Below, piece after piece: positions 46,098 to 55,360 of a DNA stretch of 64,000 bases. This DNA comes from UBA6059 sp040219045. GTDB taxonomy: Bacteria > Bacteroidota > Bacteroidia > Cytophagales > Cyclobacteriaceae. The notes under the pieces are model-generated. The model worked only from the letters and a program-made list of their open reading frames with translations, had not been told where the DNA came from and did not search any database. Positions within the stretch are counted from its first letter, which is position 1; each line of letters begins with the position of its first letter. Position numbers and translations under genes: made by a program. The DNA is taken from NCBI GenBank assembly GCA_965229505.1, contig OZ245881.1, forward strand, positions 3,162,001 through 3,226,000, in the 5' to 3' direction.

Positions 46098-48637
46098 AAC
46101 CCAATCCCCAATCGAATCCCATTTTTAGAATTATCTCCTCGGTTGTAAGAGTGGAAGTAATCGATCCTTCCGATTTTGAAAATATGCTCTATCCCAATAC
46201 CGAACTCGATGTAATGGTCGAGCTGAGGTGTGTGCAGGTAGTTTACGGTAGTGACTGCCTGAGTCTTGAGCTTTCTGAGCAAGGGTAGTTTATTGAAGAC
46301 AAAGCCATTAAAATGATGCTCATATTGGCCTTGAAGATAGCTTTGGTCGGTGCTGTATAGATAATAGTCAAGTAGTTGAAAGGCACCCTGGTTGAATTTG
46401 GTGAGAATGACCTGCCCACCGTCGAAATGCTTAAAGTCAACAAAGTAGTTCTTCTCCACACCTAGAAACTTACCATAGCTGAGCATCAGGTTTGCATCGC
46501 CAAGCATGCCTAGTTCCAGATCATGTCGCGCCTCCAGCTCTACTAAATGATAGTTGACATCACTACCGAGTATGTCGGCTCCCCAGCGATACTTGATGTT
46601 CAACTTAGGGTACTTGGACTCAAGAATGAACTTGCGATCCGGCCGGTTGATATAGGTCTGCGCAAACCGTATTCTGATAAGGAAATCTAGCGTCAGCGCA
46701 TTGTGAGTCGGGAAGGAGGTATCGTTCAGTCTTGCGTTCAGTGGGTTATTGTCAGTGTAGTTCGTGTCTCCTTCTCTGAAGAACGAATAGTCTGAGTTGT
46801 TTTCAAGTGCACGCCGCTTGGCATACTCCACTGTGGAGGTTAGGAAAAAACCATTGGTGAGTTCGATTTGGTGTCGAAACTTAAAAAAGCTCTTATCATA
46901 AAGCTTCATGTAGTTCTCGCGCAAAAACAGTGAATAGACGCTGTTGAGCCAGTAGGGTATAGGGTTGCTTTCATTGATTTGGTAGACAAACCGACCTCCC
47001 GTGAACTCTACCTGAGCAAACTTCTTGACATTGTAGATATGTACGGCTCGTAGCTTTGCATAGGCCTGCTCGCTGGAGAAACCATATCGGACTTCAGGAA
47101 TTAATCTCCACCAGGGCTGTTCGTCTTTGAGCTGTGTGTATAGTACCCTAAGGTTGAGCACGGGCCCTTCTACTGTATTGAACTGTATCATCTCCAGAAG
47201 CGGATCAAAGCTGAGGTACCGTTCCTCGAAGGTATTGCGGTGCATATATCCGCTGAAAAGGATGTTTTCAGGATTGATCTTATTGGCCTTTTGATCGATG
47301 GAGTCTTTGTAGGGTCGACTATCGACAATCACCTTGATGCTATCCTTAAACAAGTAGTCTTTGCGCTCCAGTCGGGTGAGAGGTATAGGCCTTATCCGTT
47401 CCCAGTAGGTGGTGTCTCGCTGGTTGGATTGATCCTCGATAGTAAGCAGCTCATTGTTGAAGAGCTTTTTCTCATTTTCAAAAATACTGGTTTCGGAGGT
47501 GGATTTTTTCCTGCTTTTTCGTTTTGGGATTTTGACAATTTCAGGCGCTTCTACAGCAGTAGTCTCTTCTCGATCGTCTGATACAGGGTACGCTGGCTCT
47601 ATCTTATAGTTGGAGTGAATGCCTATGAAGTTGCCGCGCCCTTCAAAGCCAAATACCTTGAGGTCGAAGGTGAATTTTTGCGATAGCATCATCCATATGC
47701 CATGCTCCACTGGCGCGTATACCTGCTTGATCGACAGATTATCAAGAAACTCAATTTGGTTGTCTTTCGTGAGTGAAAGATCGACACTATGAATGCGCCA
47801 TGAGTTTTCCAGGATATAGATATACCCCGAGAACGCCGGGTCATTCTTGCGCTTGGGGATCACCTCGATCTTATTGATGATCTGCCCATTTTCTTCAATG
47901 ATACCGACCAGACGATAGTTGTAGTAGCTGAAGGCATTGTTGGCTATCGGTGATATAAAACCACGCTCAGACAGTCCTTCGGCGGTGAGGATATTTTGAT
48001 AGAAGTTGACCAACATCTCAGATGCCTGGTTGTAGCTAAACGCCCGGTTGTCGCCGCTTACTTTCGAGGAGATCATCCGTTCATGAATCTTGTTCGGTTG
48101 CAGAAAGCTCAGTACGGACACAGATTCTGATAAGTAAACGATACCCGTATCCACAGTCACCGCAAAGCCCAATATTTTGTCGGGTTTTTTGTCCAAAGTC
48201 TGCATGCCTTTGACATAGACATTACATTGATAGGCTCTCACTTCATTGAGATGATATTTTCGCTTTTTGATGGCCTGAGAGATGATGTAGAAGGCAGGAT
48301 CTTTACCATCTCCCGTTACCACAATATTTTTGAGACGTATCAGCTCAGGTGCCAGCGATATGTCAAGATTAAGGGTCTCACCGGCTGCCAGATCTACTTT
48401 ATAAACCTGTGATTTGTACCCGATGTACTGGAAGATGACCTGAGTGACACCTGGTTTCAATTCCAGAAAGTACGCTCCCTGGATATTGGATGAGGTGCCG
48501 TCCGTAGTGCCCTTTTGGTAGATCGTGGTGAAGGGGAGTGGCTGGCCTTTTTCATCGACCACCCTACCGCGAATGGTTTGAGCAATCGAACTAAAGCAAA
48601 GTAATAATAATAAGAGGGCTAACAGGTTTTTATGCAT
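46094..48637 (-). CDS. DUF5686 outer-membrane protein with carboxypeptidase-regulatory-like domain
   Basis: An 847-residue envelope protein of a family found in Bacteroidota. A signal peptide (MHKNLLALLLLLLCFSSIAQ) is followed by a carboxypeptidase D regulatory-like beta-sandwich (IRGRVVDEKGQPLPFTTIYQKGT, about 20-105), then the DUF5686 body, with the last about 450 residues predicted as a beta barrel ending in Phe (NGIRLGIGF). It is not a canonical TonB receptor: no plug domain is visible. Its ATG overlaps the stop of the upstream PLP-enzyme gene by 8 bp, so the two are coupled on one transcript. Function unknown. Confidence 0.85.
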   Translation of the reverse strand: MHKNLLALLLLLLCFSSIAQTIRGRVVDEKGQPLPFTTIYQKGTTDGTSSNIQGAYFLELKPGVTQVIFQYIGYKSQVYKVDLAAGETLNLDISLAPELIRLKNIVVTGDGKDPAFYIISQAIKKRKYHLNEVRAYQCNVYVKGMQTLDKKPDKILGFAVTVDTGIVYLSESVSVLSFLQPNKIHERMISSKVSGDNRAFSYNQASEMLVNFYQNILTAEGLSERGFISPIANNAFSYYNYRLVGIIEENGQIINKIEVIPKRKNDPAFSGYIYILENSWRIHSVDLSLTKDNQIEFLDNLSIKQVYAPVEHGIWMMLSQKFTFDLKVFGFEGRGNFIGIHSNYKIEPAYPVSDDREETTAVEAPEIVKIPKRKSRKKSTSETSIFENEKKLFNNELLTIEDQSNQRDTTYWERIRPIPLTRLERKDYLFKDSIKVIVDSRPYKDSIDQKANKINPENILFSGYMHRNTFEERYLSFDPLLEMIQFNTVEGPVLNLRVLYTQLKDEQPWWRLIPEVRYGFSSEQAYAKLRAVHIYNVKKFAQVEFTGGRFVYQINESNPIPYWLNSVYSLFLRENYMKLYDKSFFKFRHQIELTNGFFLTSTVEYAKRRALENNSDYSFFREGDTNYTDNNPLNARLNDTSFPTHNALTLDFLIRIRFAQTYINRPDRKFILESKYPKLNIKYRWGADILGSDVNYHLVELEARHDLELGMLGDANLMLSYGKFLGVEKNYFVDFKHFDGGQVILTKFNQGAFQLLDYYLYSTDQSYLQGQYEHHFNGFVFNKLPLLRKLKTQAVTTVNYLHTPQLDHYIEFGIGIEHIFKIGRIDYFHSYNRGDNSKNGIRLGIGF

Positions 48638-49790
48638 GCACTAATGCCTGATCCAGGTCCGCTATAAGATCTTCTTTGTCTTCCAAACCAACGTAAAAAC
48701 GAACCAAATTTATCGGTAGTGTAGTCTGATTGTAGTTTTGTGAATCATAGAGCGTGACGGCAGGAAAGATCAAAGATTCGTACCCGCCCCATGAGCATGC
48801 CATGAGGAAGCGCTTGAGGTGATTACAGAACGATTCGATTTTATCTTTTTCTGTGGTTTTGAGCTCTATCGAGAATTGGCCACAGGGTTTTTTGAGATAC
48901 TTGTTAGCCAGTTCGAGTTGAGGGTTGAACTGATGATGTGGATAATAGACCTTCTTTACTTTAGGGTGCTCGGCGAGGTAGTCGACTACCTGTGGTGTCG
49001 TCTGAGCTACCCTGTCCATGCGTAGCGGTAAGGTCCGTAAGCCCCGAATCTGGAGCCACGACGTAAATGGAGAGATCACACCACCATAGGTCATAAACTC
49101 ATTTTTGAATACCTGGGTAATTAATGCATTTGACCCGCAAAGGATGCCTGCCAAGGCGTCACCATGACCGCCTATATACTTGGAGGCGGAGTGTGCGATG
49201 AGGTCTATCCCGTATTCCGCAGGATTGCAATTCTCTGGCGAAGCGTAGCTGTTGTCCATCATCGTATAGATGCCATGGGATTTTGCCAACTGAGCCACTT
49301 GCGCCATGTCCTGCATTTCGAAAGTCCAGGAGTTAGGGCTCTCAAGGAAAATGAGCTTAGTATTAGTCTGGATGGCATGTTCAAAGTTTTCAATCTTAGT
49401 ACCATCTACCCAAGTGGTACTCACCCCAAATTTGCTTAAGAGCTGATTGAGCAATTTGTAGGTCCAGCTATATGGCTTTTGAACACAGATGACATGATCT
49501 CCCTGGCTGACAAGCGAAGAAATGGCTGACGAAACAGCCGCACTCCCAGAGGCAAAAACAAGACAAGCTTCCGTCTTTTCGAGAGCCGCGAGTTTATCCT
49601 GAAGAATTTTAGTCGTTGGGTTCACGCCGCGCGTGTAGAAGGGCAGTTCACTTTCCTTAGCTAAAGTTTGACGCATTTCATCTACCGATGAAAAGCAGAA
49701 GTTGTTTGCAGGTACGATAGGAGGCACGCCAGCGCCAAAATAGTCGTCTCTATTCTCTCCAAGATGGAAATAAATGTCTGATGCGTTCAT
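48630..49790 (-). CDS. Cys/Met-metabolism PLP-dependent enzyme
   Basis: A 386-residue member of the cystathionine gamma-synthase/gamma-lyase/methionine gamma-lyase family (fold type I). Visible: FYTRGVNPTTKILQDKLAALEKTEACLVFASGSAAVSSA with the Y-x-R-x-x-N-P-T and G-S-A-A signatures, LIFLESPNSW, TMMDNSYASP, and the Schiff-base Lys in HSASKYIGGHGDALAG (about 204). Which reaction it catalyses is not decidable from sequence. The frame extends to 49991, but that extension overlaps the divergent SDR gene and is not protein-like, so the ATG at 49788-49790 is taken. Confidence 0.88.
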   Translation of the reverse strand: MNASDIYFHLGENRDDYFGAGVPPIVPANNFCFSSVDEMRQTLAKESELPFYTRGVNPTTKILQDKLAALEKTEACLVFASGSAAVSSAISSLVSQGDHVICVQKPYSWTYKLLNQLLSKFGVSTTWVDGTKIENFEHAIQTNTKLIFLESPNSWTFEMQDMAQVAQLAKSHGIYTMMDNSYASPENCNPAEYGIDLIAHSASKYIGGHGDALAGILCGSNALITQVFKNEFMTYGGVISPFTSWLQIRGLRTLPLRMDRVAQTTPQVVDYLAEHPKVKKVYYPHHQFNPQLELANKYLKKPCGQFSIELKTTEKDKIESFCNHLKRFLMACSWGGYESLIFPAVTLYDSQNYNQTTLPINLVRFYVGLEDKEDLIADLDQALVHA

Positions 49791-49884
49791 CCAACGAAGA
49801 TAATGAGGGAGGCTTACAACAATCGACCATTGCACTGATTTTCCCGATAGGATAAATCCCACTATTTTCGTCGCAAAAGCAGTG

Positions 49885-50691
49885 ATGAAAGGAAAGGTCG
49901 TAATTGTAACAGGGGGATCATCTGGCATAGGCAGATCGCTAGTCGTGCTATTTGGAAAACAAGGTGCGTCGGTAGTGTTCACCGGCCGCAATCAAAAGCG
50001 CATGGATGAGGTTTCCGCTGAGCTTGACCAGCTAGGGGTGAAGCATTTGGCGCTCCTATTGGATTCCGCTAGCCAAGATGACAATAAGGCTATGGTCGAT
50101 GCTGCGACGAAAGAGTTTGGTCGCATTGATGTGCTGGTCTGCAATGCTGGAATATCAATGCGCGCCTTGTTTGAAGATGTGGAGATCGATGTATTCAAAC
50201 AGCTCATGGACATTAATTTTTACGGCACGCTCTACGCCACCAAATATGCCTTACCACATTTGCTGAAGTCCAAAGGCTCGATCATCGGCATCTCGTCCAT
50301 CAATGGATACCGTGGCACCCCGGCAAGGACTGCTTATACTGCCTCCAAGTACGCTATGCAGGGATTTTTTGAGTCGCTACGTACAGAGGTAATGAAGCGC
50401 GGGGTGCATATCCTGGTCGTATGCCCGGGTTTCACGGGTACGAATATCAGGAATACGGCGCTGACTGCTGATGGCAAGTTACAGGGTGAGTCTCCGAGAG
50501 ATGAATCAAAGATGATGACTGCAGACGAAGTGGCTGAGAGGACTTTTTCTGCCTACCGGAATAAAAAGAGGGACTTGATTCTTACCACGCAGGGTAAGCT
50601 CGCGGTTTGGTTGAACAAATGGATGCCAGGCAGGATGGACAAAATTGTCTACAATGTAATGGCAAAGGAGCCGGATTCTCCCTTCAAATAA
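49885..50691 (+). CDS. Short-chain dehydrogenase/reductase (SDR)
   Basis: A 268-residue classical SDR. Cofactor motif VVIVTGGSSGIGRSL (about 5-19), NAG motif VCNAGIS (about 89), active-site Ser in IGISSINGY and the Tyr-Lys pair in AYTASKYA (about 151 and 155). The TGRNQKRMDE after strand 2 suggests NADP(H). Substrate unknown; the HVLVVCPGFTGTNIR-like segment (HILVVCPGFTGTNIR) is common in membrane-associated DHRS7-like members. A GTG lies one codon upstream; the ATG at 49885 is preferred. Its 3' end overlaps the convergent kinase gene by 8 bp. Confidence 0.93.
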   Translation: MKGKVVIVTGGSSGIGRSLVVLFGKQGASVVFTGRNQKRMDEVSAELDQLGVKHLALLLDSASQDDNKAMVDAATKEFGRIDVLVCNAGISMRALFEDVEIDVFKQLMDINFYGTLYATKYALPHLLKSKGSIIGISSINGYRGTPARTAYTASKYAMQGFFESLRTEVMKRGVHILVVCPGFTGTNIRNTALTADGKLQGESPRDESKMMTADEVAERTFSAYRNKKRDLILTTQGKLAVWLNKWMPGRMDKIVYNVMAKEPDSPFK

Positions 50692-53584
50692 TCTCCTGAG
50701 GTTTCTTTCCGAACCTCGCATAGAAGAGCTTGGAGAAATAGGCGCTGCTTTCGAAACCAACTTCCTTGGCTAATACGCTCACTTTAGTCACCGACTTAGT
50801 GTTGAGTTTTTCCATCGCCTCCCTCAGTTTGATCTCGCGGATCAGTTGGTTTGGCGTCAGTCCGGTTAGTGTATTGACTTTTCTGTACAATTGACGCTCA
50901 CTTAAAGCCATTTGATGGGCTATGTCACTCACTGTAATGTTGTATTCACCGATGTGCTCTTTGACATGAACTGTAATCCGTTTGATGAGGTTATCATCAT
51001 CCGCTACCTCTGTCTCTGGTTCTTCACCTTCCGAATATTCCGTACGCTGCAGGTGATTCCTGATAAGGTTATTGGCTCGTGCCAGCACCTCATCAGCGCT
51101 AAAGGGCTTAGTGAGGTAGTCGTCTACTCCGAGTTTTAGCGCGTCGAGCTTCTGATGCTCGTCGGTCTTTGCAGTAAGCATGATCACAGGGATGTGGCGA
51201 TACTTCGCGTTGTTTTTGAGAGCGATCAAAAGTTCGGTCCCGTTCATTTCAGGCATCATCAGATCTGAAATAATAAGATTAACCTGCTGGGTTTCCAGCA
51301 CCCTCAATGCCTCTCGACCATTGCGTGCAGTGACCATCGTAAAGTAATCTTCAAAAATAGAGACCATGTACTTCCTCATGTCCTGATTATCCTCGACGAT
51401 GAGCACCTTGCCGTTTTCTATTTTCTTAATATCCTGAATAATCCCGTCCAGAAGCTGATCAGTTGCGATATCTGCATCTTCTGATTCTTCTGCCTCAAGA
51501 AGTTCGGGCAAGGCTTCCACTACCGGAAATTCCAGTGAAAAGGTGGTGCCTTTACCGACTTCACTTTTGACTGAGATTTCCCCGTTATGAAGCTTAGTCA
51601 GCTCCTTGGCCATGGCCAGACCAAGACCAGTTCCCGGATTTGCGGCATTGTCGCCGGTAGATACCTGGAAGAATCGATCAAAGACAAACTCCAATTCATC
51701 TGACGGAATGCCAACTCCCGTATCTGCTACTGATATTGTCAATAGCTTATCACCCTTAAGTCCAAGTTTGACCGTTATCGTCCCACCATTTTCGGTAAAC
51801 TTCAGTGCATTGACAATGAGGTTGTTGATGATTTTCTCAAACTTGGGCTGATCGATGTTGGCATAGATGCCGTGTACTTGATTGTAGCTTATATTAAGAT
51901 CGATTTTTTTATCCTCAGCTAGGGAATGGAATGAGAACACAATACGCTCCATCAAGGGCAGCACCTCAACAGGCTTTGCCATTAGCTTTAGCTTATGCGC
52001 TTCACTTTTGGTCAATTCAAAAATCTCATCAATGAGATTTTGAATCTTGATTCCGTTTGATTTGGCAAGTTGAAGTTTGCTAAAATCTGCTTTATTAAAA
52101 TGGTCAACCCCTTTCTTGGTCATGCTGTCAATCATTCCGAGCAGGATGGTCAGCGGTGTGCGTAGCTCATGTGCGATGTTACTGAAGAACTGAGATTTGA
52201 GCCGCGCGTTGTGCTCCAGCTGAGCGGATTGCTTTTTTATAGTTGTGCGGTCATCTTCGGCTGCCTTTTTCTGTTTTACTATTTTCCGGTAGGCAAGTAG
52301 CAAAAAGAACGCAGAGACGAGGATGATGGCCGTAATGACAGCAAAGAATATATTGTAAAGTCGCTGTTTTTGAATAACAATGTCTTGCTGATGTGCGGCA
52401 CTCCGAAGTTGCTCATTTTCTACGATCTGCTTGGCGTTTTCGTATTTGGCCTGAACCTCATTTAGTTTTAGGGTATTCTCCTCCGTGAATATAGAATCGC
52501 TCAGCTGCGTACTCATCCTGTAATAATGGAGTGCATCTTTATAGTTGCCAATAGACTCATAGACGCCAGAGATGTATTCTGAGTTGTTTAAGATCAGCTG
52601 GGAGCTTTCGACTTTCTGACCAACTTCTAATGCTTTTTTGAAATATTTGATGGCTAATGCCGGTTCGTCGATAGTCTCATAGTATTGACCAAGTGCTTGA
52701 AAATTAAAACCTTGGTTACTCTGAGCGCCGGGGGTAGAAGTTTTGGCGAGACTGTCGTACATTACCTCCGAGATTTTGAGATAGTGGATCGCGCTATCCA
52801 GTTGCTTTAGGTCTTTGTAGGTGCTGCCAATGCGATTAAGGACTGAAGCCTCGAACTCAACATCTCCGATTTGCCTGGTCAACTCTAACCCTCGTTGTAA
52901 GCTGGCTAGTTCTCTCTCATAGTCTCCATCTTCTCCATAAATGATGGATGTGTTGTAGAGTACGATTACTTCACTAAGCTGATCGCCTATTAATCGAGCT
53001 AGTTCTGCACTCTTTTCATAATAGTTAACCGCTACTTCATGATAGCCGAGATAGTTGTTGATGTTGCCGATGACGTTCAGTATCCTGGTCATCTGGACAC
53101 TGTCCTGGGTCAGTTCAGCAATATTCAGTGCAATTAGTAACTGGTCTATAGCTTCCTTCATCTGACCTTTGTCATCGAGTATCAAAGAATAGCCATACCT
53201 TGATCTCAATTCTCCAAGACTATCATTTTGCGCTTTGTAGCTTTCTATCGCATCAATGAAGTATTTCTTGGCTGAGTCACCTACAGTAAATCGTTCGTAA
53301 TAGAAAAAGCCAAGTTCGTACTGAGCTTTAGCGGTCAAACTTTTATCACCAGTTTTTTCAGCTAAGTGATACGCATCATAGACTGTCAGTAAGGCGATAC
53401 TATCATCGGCTATGTTTTCCGAAAGGCTAATTAATGCTTCAAATCTTATACTGTCATTGTCGGTAGATCTAGCTAAAGTACGTAGACTGTCGACACGAGC
53501 TGATTGGCCGTAGCTTAATGAGCTCAGGATCAAATATTTGAATGTGAGGGCTAGAAAAAGTGTTTTGTACTTATCTGTGTGCAC
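50684..53584 (-). CDS. Hybrid two-component regulator: TPR, histidine kinase, receiver, AraC HTH
   Basis: A 966-residue one-protein signalling system. Signal peptide (ends SLSYGQ, about 27), periplasmic TPR array (about 35-385), coiled coil, TM helix (about 409-429), HisKA with NIAHELRTPLT (His about 471), HATPase_c with N, DTGVGIP and GTGLGLAMAKEL boxes, receiver domain VLIVEDNQDMRKY (about 725-840) with phospho-acceptor Asp in ISDLMMPEM (about 772), and an AraC-type HTH (about 865-966). It starts with GTG at 53582-53584. It resembles Bacteroides hybrid regulators but senses through TPRs, not a propeller. A related gene lies at 55361-58183. Confidence 0.95.
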   Translation of the reverse strand: MHTDKYKTLFLALTFKYLILSSLSYGQSARVDSLRTLARSTDNDSIRFEALISLSENIADDSIALLTVYDAYHLAEKTGDKSLTAKAQYELGFFYYERFTVGDSAKKYFIDAIESYKAQNDSLGELRSRYGYSLILDDKGQMKEAIDQLLIALNIAELTQDSVQMTRILNVIGNINNYLGYHEVAVNYYEKSAELARLIGDQLSEVIVLYNTSIIYGEDGDYERELASLQRGLELTRQIGDVEFEASVLNRIGSTYKDLKQLDSAIHYLKISEVMYDSLAKTSTPGAQSNQGFNFQALGQYYETIDEPALAIKYFKKALEVGQKVESSQLILNNSEYISGVYESIGNYKDALHYYRMSTQLSDSIFTEENTLKLNEVQAKYENAKQIVENEQLRSAAHQQDIVIQKQRLYNIFFAVITAIILVSAFFLLLAYRKIVKQKKAAEDDRTTIKKQSAQLEHNARLKSQFFSNIAHELRTPLTILLGMIDSMTKKGVDHFNKADFSKLQLAKSNGIKIQNLIDEIFELTKSEAHKLKLMAKPVEVLPLMERIVFSFHSLAEDKKIDLNISYNQVHGIYANIDQPKFEKIINNLIVNALKFTENGGTITVKLGLKGDKLLTISVADTGVGIPSDELEFVFDRFFQVSTGDNAANPGTGLGLAMAKELTKLHNGEISVKSEVGKGTTFSLEFPVVEALPELLEAEESEDADIATDQLLDGIIQDIKKIENGKVLIVEDNQDMRKYMVSIFEDYFTMVTARNGREALRVLETQQVNLIISDLMMPEMNGTELLIALKNNAKYRHIPVIMLTAKTDEHQKLDALKLGVDDYLTKPFSADEVLARANNLIRNHLQRTEYSEGEEPETEVADDDNLIKRITVHVKEHIGEYNITVSDIAHQMALSERQLYRKVNTLTGLTPNQLIREIKLREAMEKLNTKSVTKVSVLAKEVGFESSAYFSKLFYARFGKKPQEII

Positions 53585-53632
53585 AGTTAAATATAATCAT
53601 AGACGCTGACTACACGACTACCGTCAAACACT

Positions 53633-54355
53633 TTAAAGGAGTAGGAGATGATTTGATCTTATGAAGAGAACTTCTTCATTCAACTTGATTTGACTCCACA
53701 CTTCACCCTTATCAAGAATGGTCACCTTATGCCCTTTATCGACAATCGTCATGAGATCAGCACCCGCTGAAGGGCCTTTCATGAGATAGGTTTTATTTTT
53801 CGAGATGATAGCATTTTGATCCCGATCGAAAAGGTTAATAATTGCCATTAGCACCAAAGCCACCAGTATCGATGATATCCAGCTGTACAATGGCTTTGTC
53901 TTCACCTTGTATTTTTTATAGGAGATCAAAAGCAGTAAAAATGCATGGAGTATTAAAAGTGTATAAATAATCTCTTCATAATACCTGCCAATTTTGTCCT
54001 GGACATAGTTGAGATCATTTCGTTCATATCCAGACAAACCATGCGTTTCAGATAGCTTTTGCATTTTGTCAAGAGCTAAATCGTTATAGGTTTGACGATA
54101 GTAGGTCTCGAGATAGTAAAGTGCCTTCTCATATTCTCCAAGCCCCTCAGTGATATAAGCAAGCTTGAGAAGCATCTGAGGAGAGTACTTCCTGCCCTCT
54201 TCAAATAGTTGATTGTAGAGGGTGTATGACTCAGTGTACTTTCCAAGCTTGAAAAGGGAGTCTGCAGCGGACAATTTAGTTTTATCATCAGCTCCTTGGG
54301 CACCTGAAATGCTCAAGAAAAGTAAAAGGCCTATGATCGAACAAATTTTGCTCAT
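53633..54355 (-). CDS. TPR/SH3-like membrane protein, BatE-like
   Basis: A 240-residue protein: signal peptide (MSKICSIIGLLLFLSISGAQG), two to three TPR-type helices (AADSLFKLGKYTESYTLYNQLF and YEKALYYLETYY, about 25-105), two TM helices (about 130-147 and 160-180), and a C-terminal bacterial SH3-like domain (about 190-240; VDKGHKVTILDKGEVWSQIKL). This order matches the BatE/aerotolerance-associated TPR-SH3 proteins of Bacteroidota, but no other bat genes are nearby. It lies 48 nt upstream of the hybrid kinase on the same strand, so it may be co-transcribed with it. Confidence 0.75.
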   Translation of the reverse strand: MSKICSIIGLLLFLSISGAQGADDKTKLSAADSLFKLGKYTESYTLYNQLFEEGRKYSPQMLLKLAYITEGLGEYEKALYYLETYYRQTYNDLALDKMQKLSETHGLSGYERNDLNYVQDKIGRYYEEIIYTLLILHAFLLLLISYKKYKVKTKPLYSWISSILVALVLMAIINLFDRDQNAIISKNKTYLMKGPSAGADLMTIVDKGHKVTILDKGEVWSQIKLNEEVLFIRSNHLLLL

Positions 54356-54430
54356 CTTGTCTTTGTATTTGAAAGCTATCTTTCTAGTTTTGCAACCGCA
54401 ATTTAAGAGAACGGCGTTCTATTTCATAAT

Positions 54431-54503
54431 GATTCGATAGCTCAGCTGGTAGAGCATATCCCTTTTAAGGATAGGGTCCTGGGTTCGAGCCCCAGTCGAA
54501 TCA
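54431..54503 (+). tRNA. tRNA-Lys (anticodon TTT)
   Basis: A 73-nt cloverleaf: acceptor GATTCGA/TCGAATC with discriminator A, D arm GCTCAGCTGGTAGAGC, anticodon stem TATCC/GGATA with loop CTTTTAA (anticodon TTT), and T arm CTGGG-TTCGAGC-CCCAG. No CCA is encoded. A terminator follows at 54508. Confidence 0.97.
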
Positions 54504-54507
54504 CTTC

Positions 54508-54536
54508 AAAAACCTCAGTTTCGCTGAGGTTTTTTT
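54508..54536 (+). terminator. Terminator of tRNA-Lys
   Basis: CCTCAG (54513-54518), loop TTTCG, CTGAGG (54524-54529), flanked by AAAAA upstream and TTTTTTT downstream: a textbook Rho-independent hairpin directly after the tRNA. Confidence 0.92.
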
Positions 54537-54750
54537 ATGCCCTTCCGTTTAGAACTACCCTAGAAAACACCACAACTCATAGCGCAATTCCTTTCATTAC
54601 CTCAAAGGTATGCCAGTATTGGTGTTCACTCAAATCACATTTGTTAAGAAATGTTATGAAATATGATGACAGTGAAGCCTTTGGGATAGTTGATGTCCCA
54701 AGCCAAAATCATCTTTAGTTCGTCTTATCTGTGTTTTGGGTTGATTTTGT

Positions 54751-54984
54751 GGCAGATATGATTCAGGCTTGGCAGGAATGAGAAGGCCGATGGCAGAAAT
54801 GTGAGCCGATATTGGCGGATTTGTGAAGTGTAGGGCTATTTATATAATAATTCACATAAATAGTTGTTCTATTATGGGTTTAATATAACTTTACTGTTAA
54901 TTAATTGTATTAAATAGAGGTTTCAATAGGTTGATTCATTTTGGCAGGATTCTTAAGTCTTTTGTCAGAATCGTAAGGAAAAGA
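54751..54984 (+). promoter_or_regulatory. Phased 20-22-bp direct repeats, likely regulator sites
   Basis: The stretch 54537-55021 has no gene apart from this. Copies of GGCAGRAWTG-type words start at 54751, 54771, 54792 and 54814 (spacing 20, 21, 22 bp), and a further pair at 54943 and 54964 (spacing 21 bp). Several have AAG or AGG about 12 bp after the GGCAG. Two-turn phased direct repeats are the binding pattern of AraC-type and LytTR-type activators. The promoter-proximal pair ends about 11 bp before a -7-like TCTCTTTG (54990-54997). The nearest DNA-binding proteins are the two AraC-HTH hybrid kinases on either side. Confidence 0.55.
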
Positions 54985-55021
54985 TTGATTCTCTTTGAAA
55001 TGTACTTAAACGAAAGCAAGC

Positions 55022-55207
55022 ATGAGTTTTATTTGGTACAACCCTGAGACGAGTAAATATCAATTTGGCGATTTAGGAAACTATAGAGAATCCAGAGCAA
55101 ATAGCAATGCTCCTGAAAGATTCACGCTTCTTAGCAAATTGCCTGATGTGAGCGAGTCGCTCTTAGTGAAGATAACAAGACGTCTAAACATGGCTGATCT
55201 AGTCTGA
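55022..55207 (+). CDS. Small 61-residue protein, unknown
   Basis: The ATG at 55022 opens 61 codons: MSFIWYNPETSKYQFGDLGN, a middle RANSNAPERFTLLSKLP and a C-terminal helix-like SLLVKITRRLNMADLV. No signal peptide or TM. Reasons to think it is real: it fills an otherwise empty stretch, has repeats and a -7-like box just upstream and its own terminator 50 nt downstream (55257-55288). No function is known to me. The alternative is a non-coding RNA from the same transcription unit. Confidence 0.55.
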   Translation: MSFIWYNPETSKYQFGDLGNYRESRANSNAPERFTLLSKLPDVSESLLVKITRRLNMADLV

Positions 55208-55256
55208 TAGATACTAAAGATAATTTTGGCAGTAGGCCAATCTTTCCATAGCTGGT

Positions 55257-55288
55257 TGAGCCCCGAAGAATACTTCGGGGTTTTTTTA
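55257..55288 (+). terminator. Terminator after the small ORF
   Basis: GCCCCGAAG-type arm and CTTCGGGG arm around AATA, followed by TTTTTTT. It lies about 50 nt past the small ORF stop and 73 nt before the second hybrid kinase, so it separates the two. Confidence 0.9.
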
Positions 55289-55360
55289 TGCCCACTGATG
55301 AAGTTCATATCGCTATTGAGTAGTATTTGTTACTTTAGACTATCCAAGTAACCGGCTACC

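Noticed and set aside
46094..48637. DUF5686 protein as a TonB-dependent receptor
   Set aside because: It has the regulatory-like domain and a barrel but no plug domain and no TonB-box-like N-terminus.
49791..49991. N-terminal extension of the PLP enzyme to 49991
   Set aside because: It overlaps the divergent SDR gene, and its first 67 residues look like translated non-coding sequence; the family N-terminus begins at 49790.
54751..54835. Sigma-54 promoters (TGGCAG-like -24 boxes)
   Set aside because: No TTGC/TTGA element is found at the fixed distance after the GGCAG words, and the 20-22-bp repetition is not explained by sigma-54.
54751..54835. CRISPR-like array
   Set aside because: The repeats are degenerate and contiguous with no spacers of constant length, and no cas genes are present.
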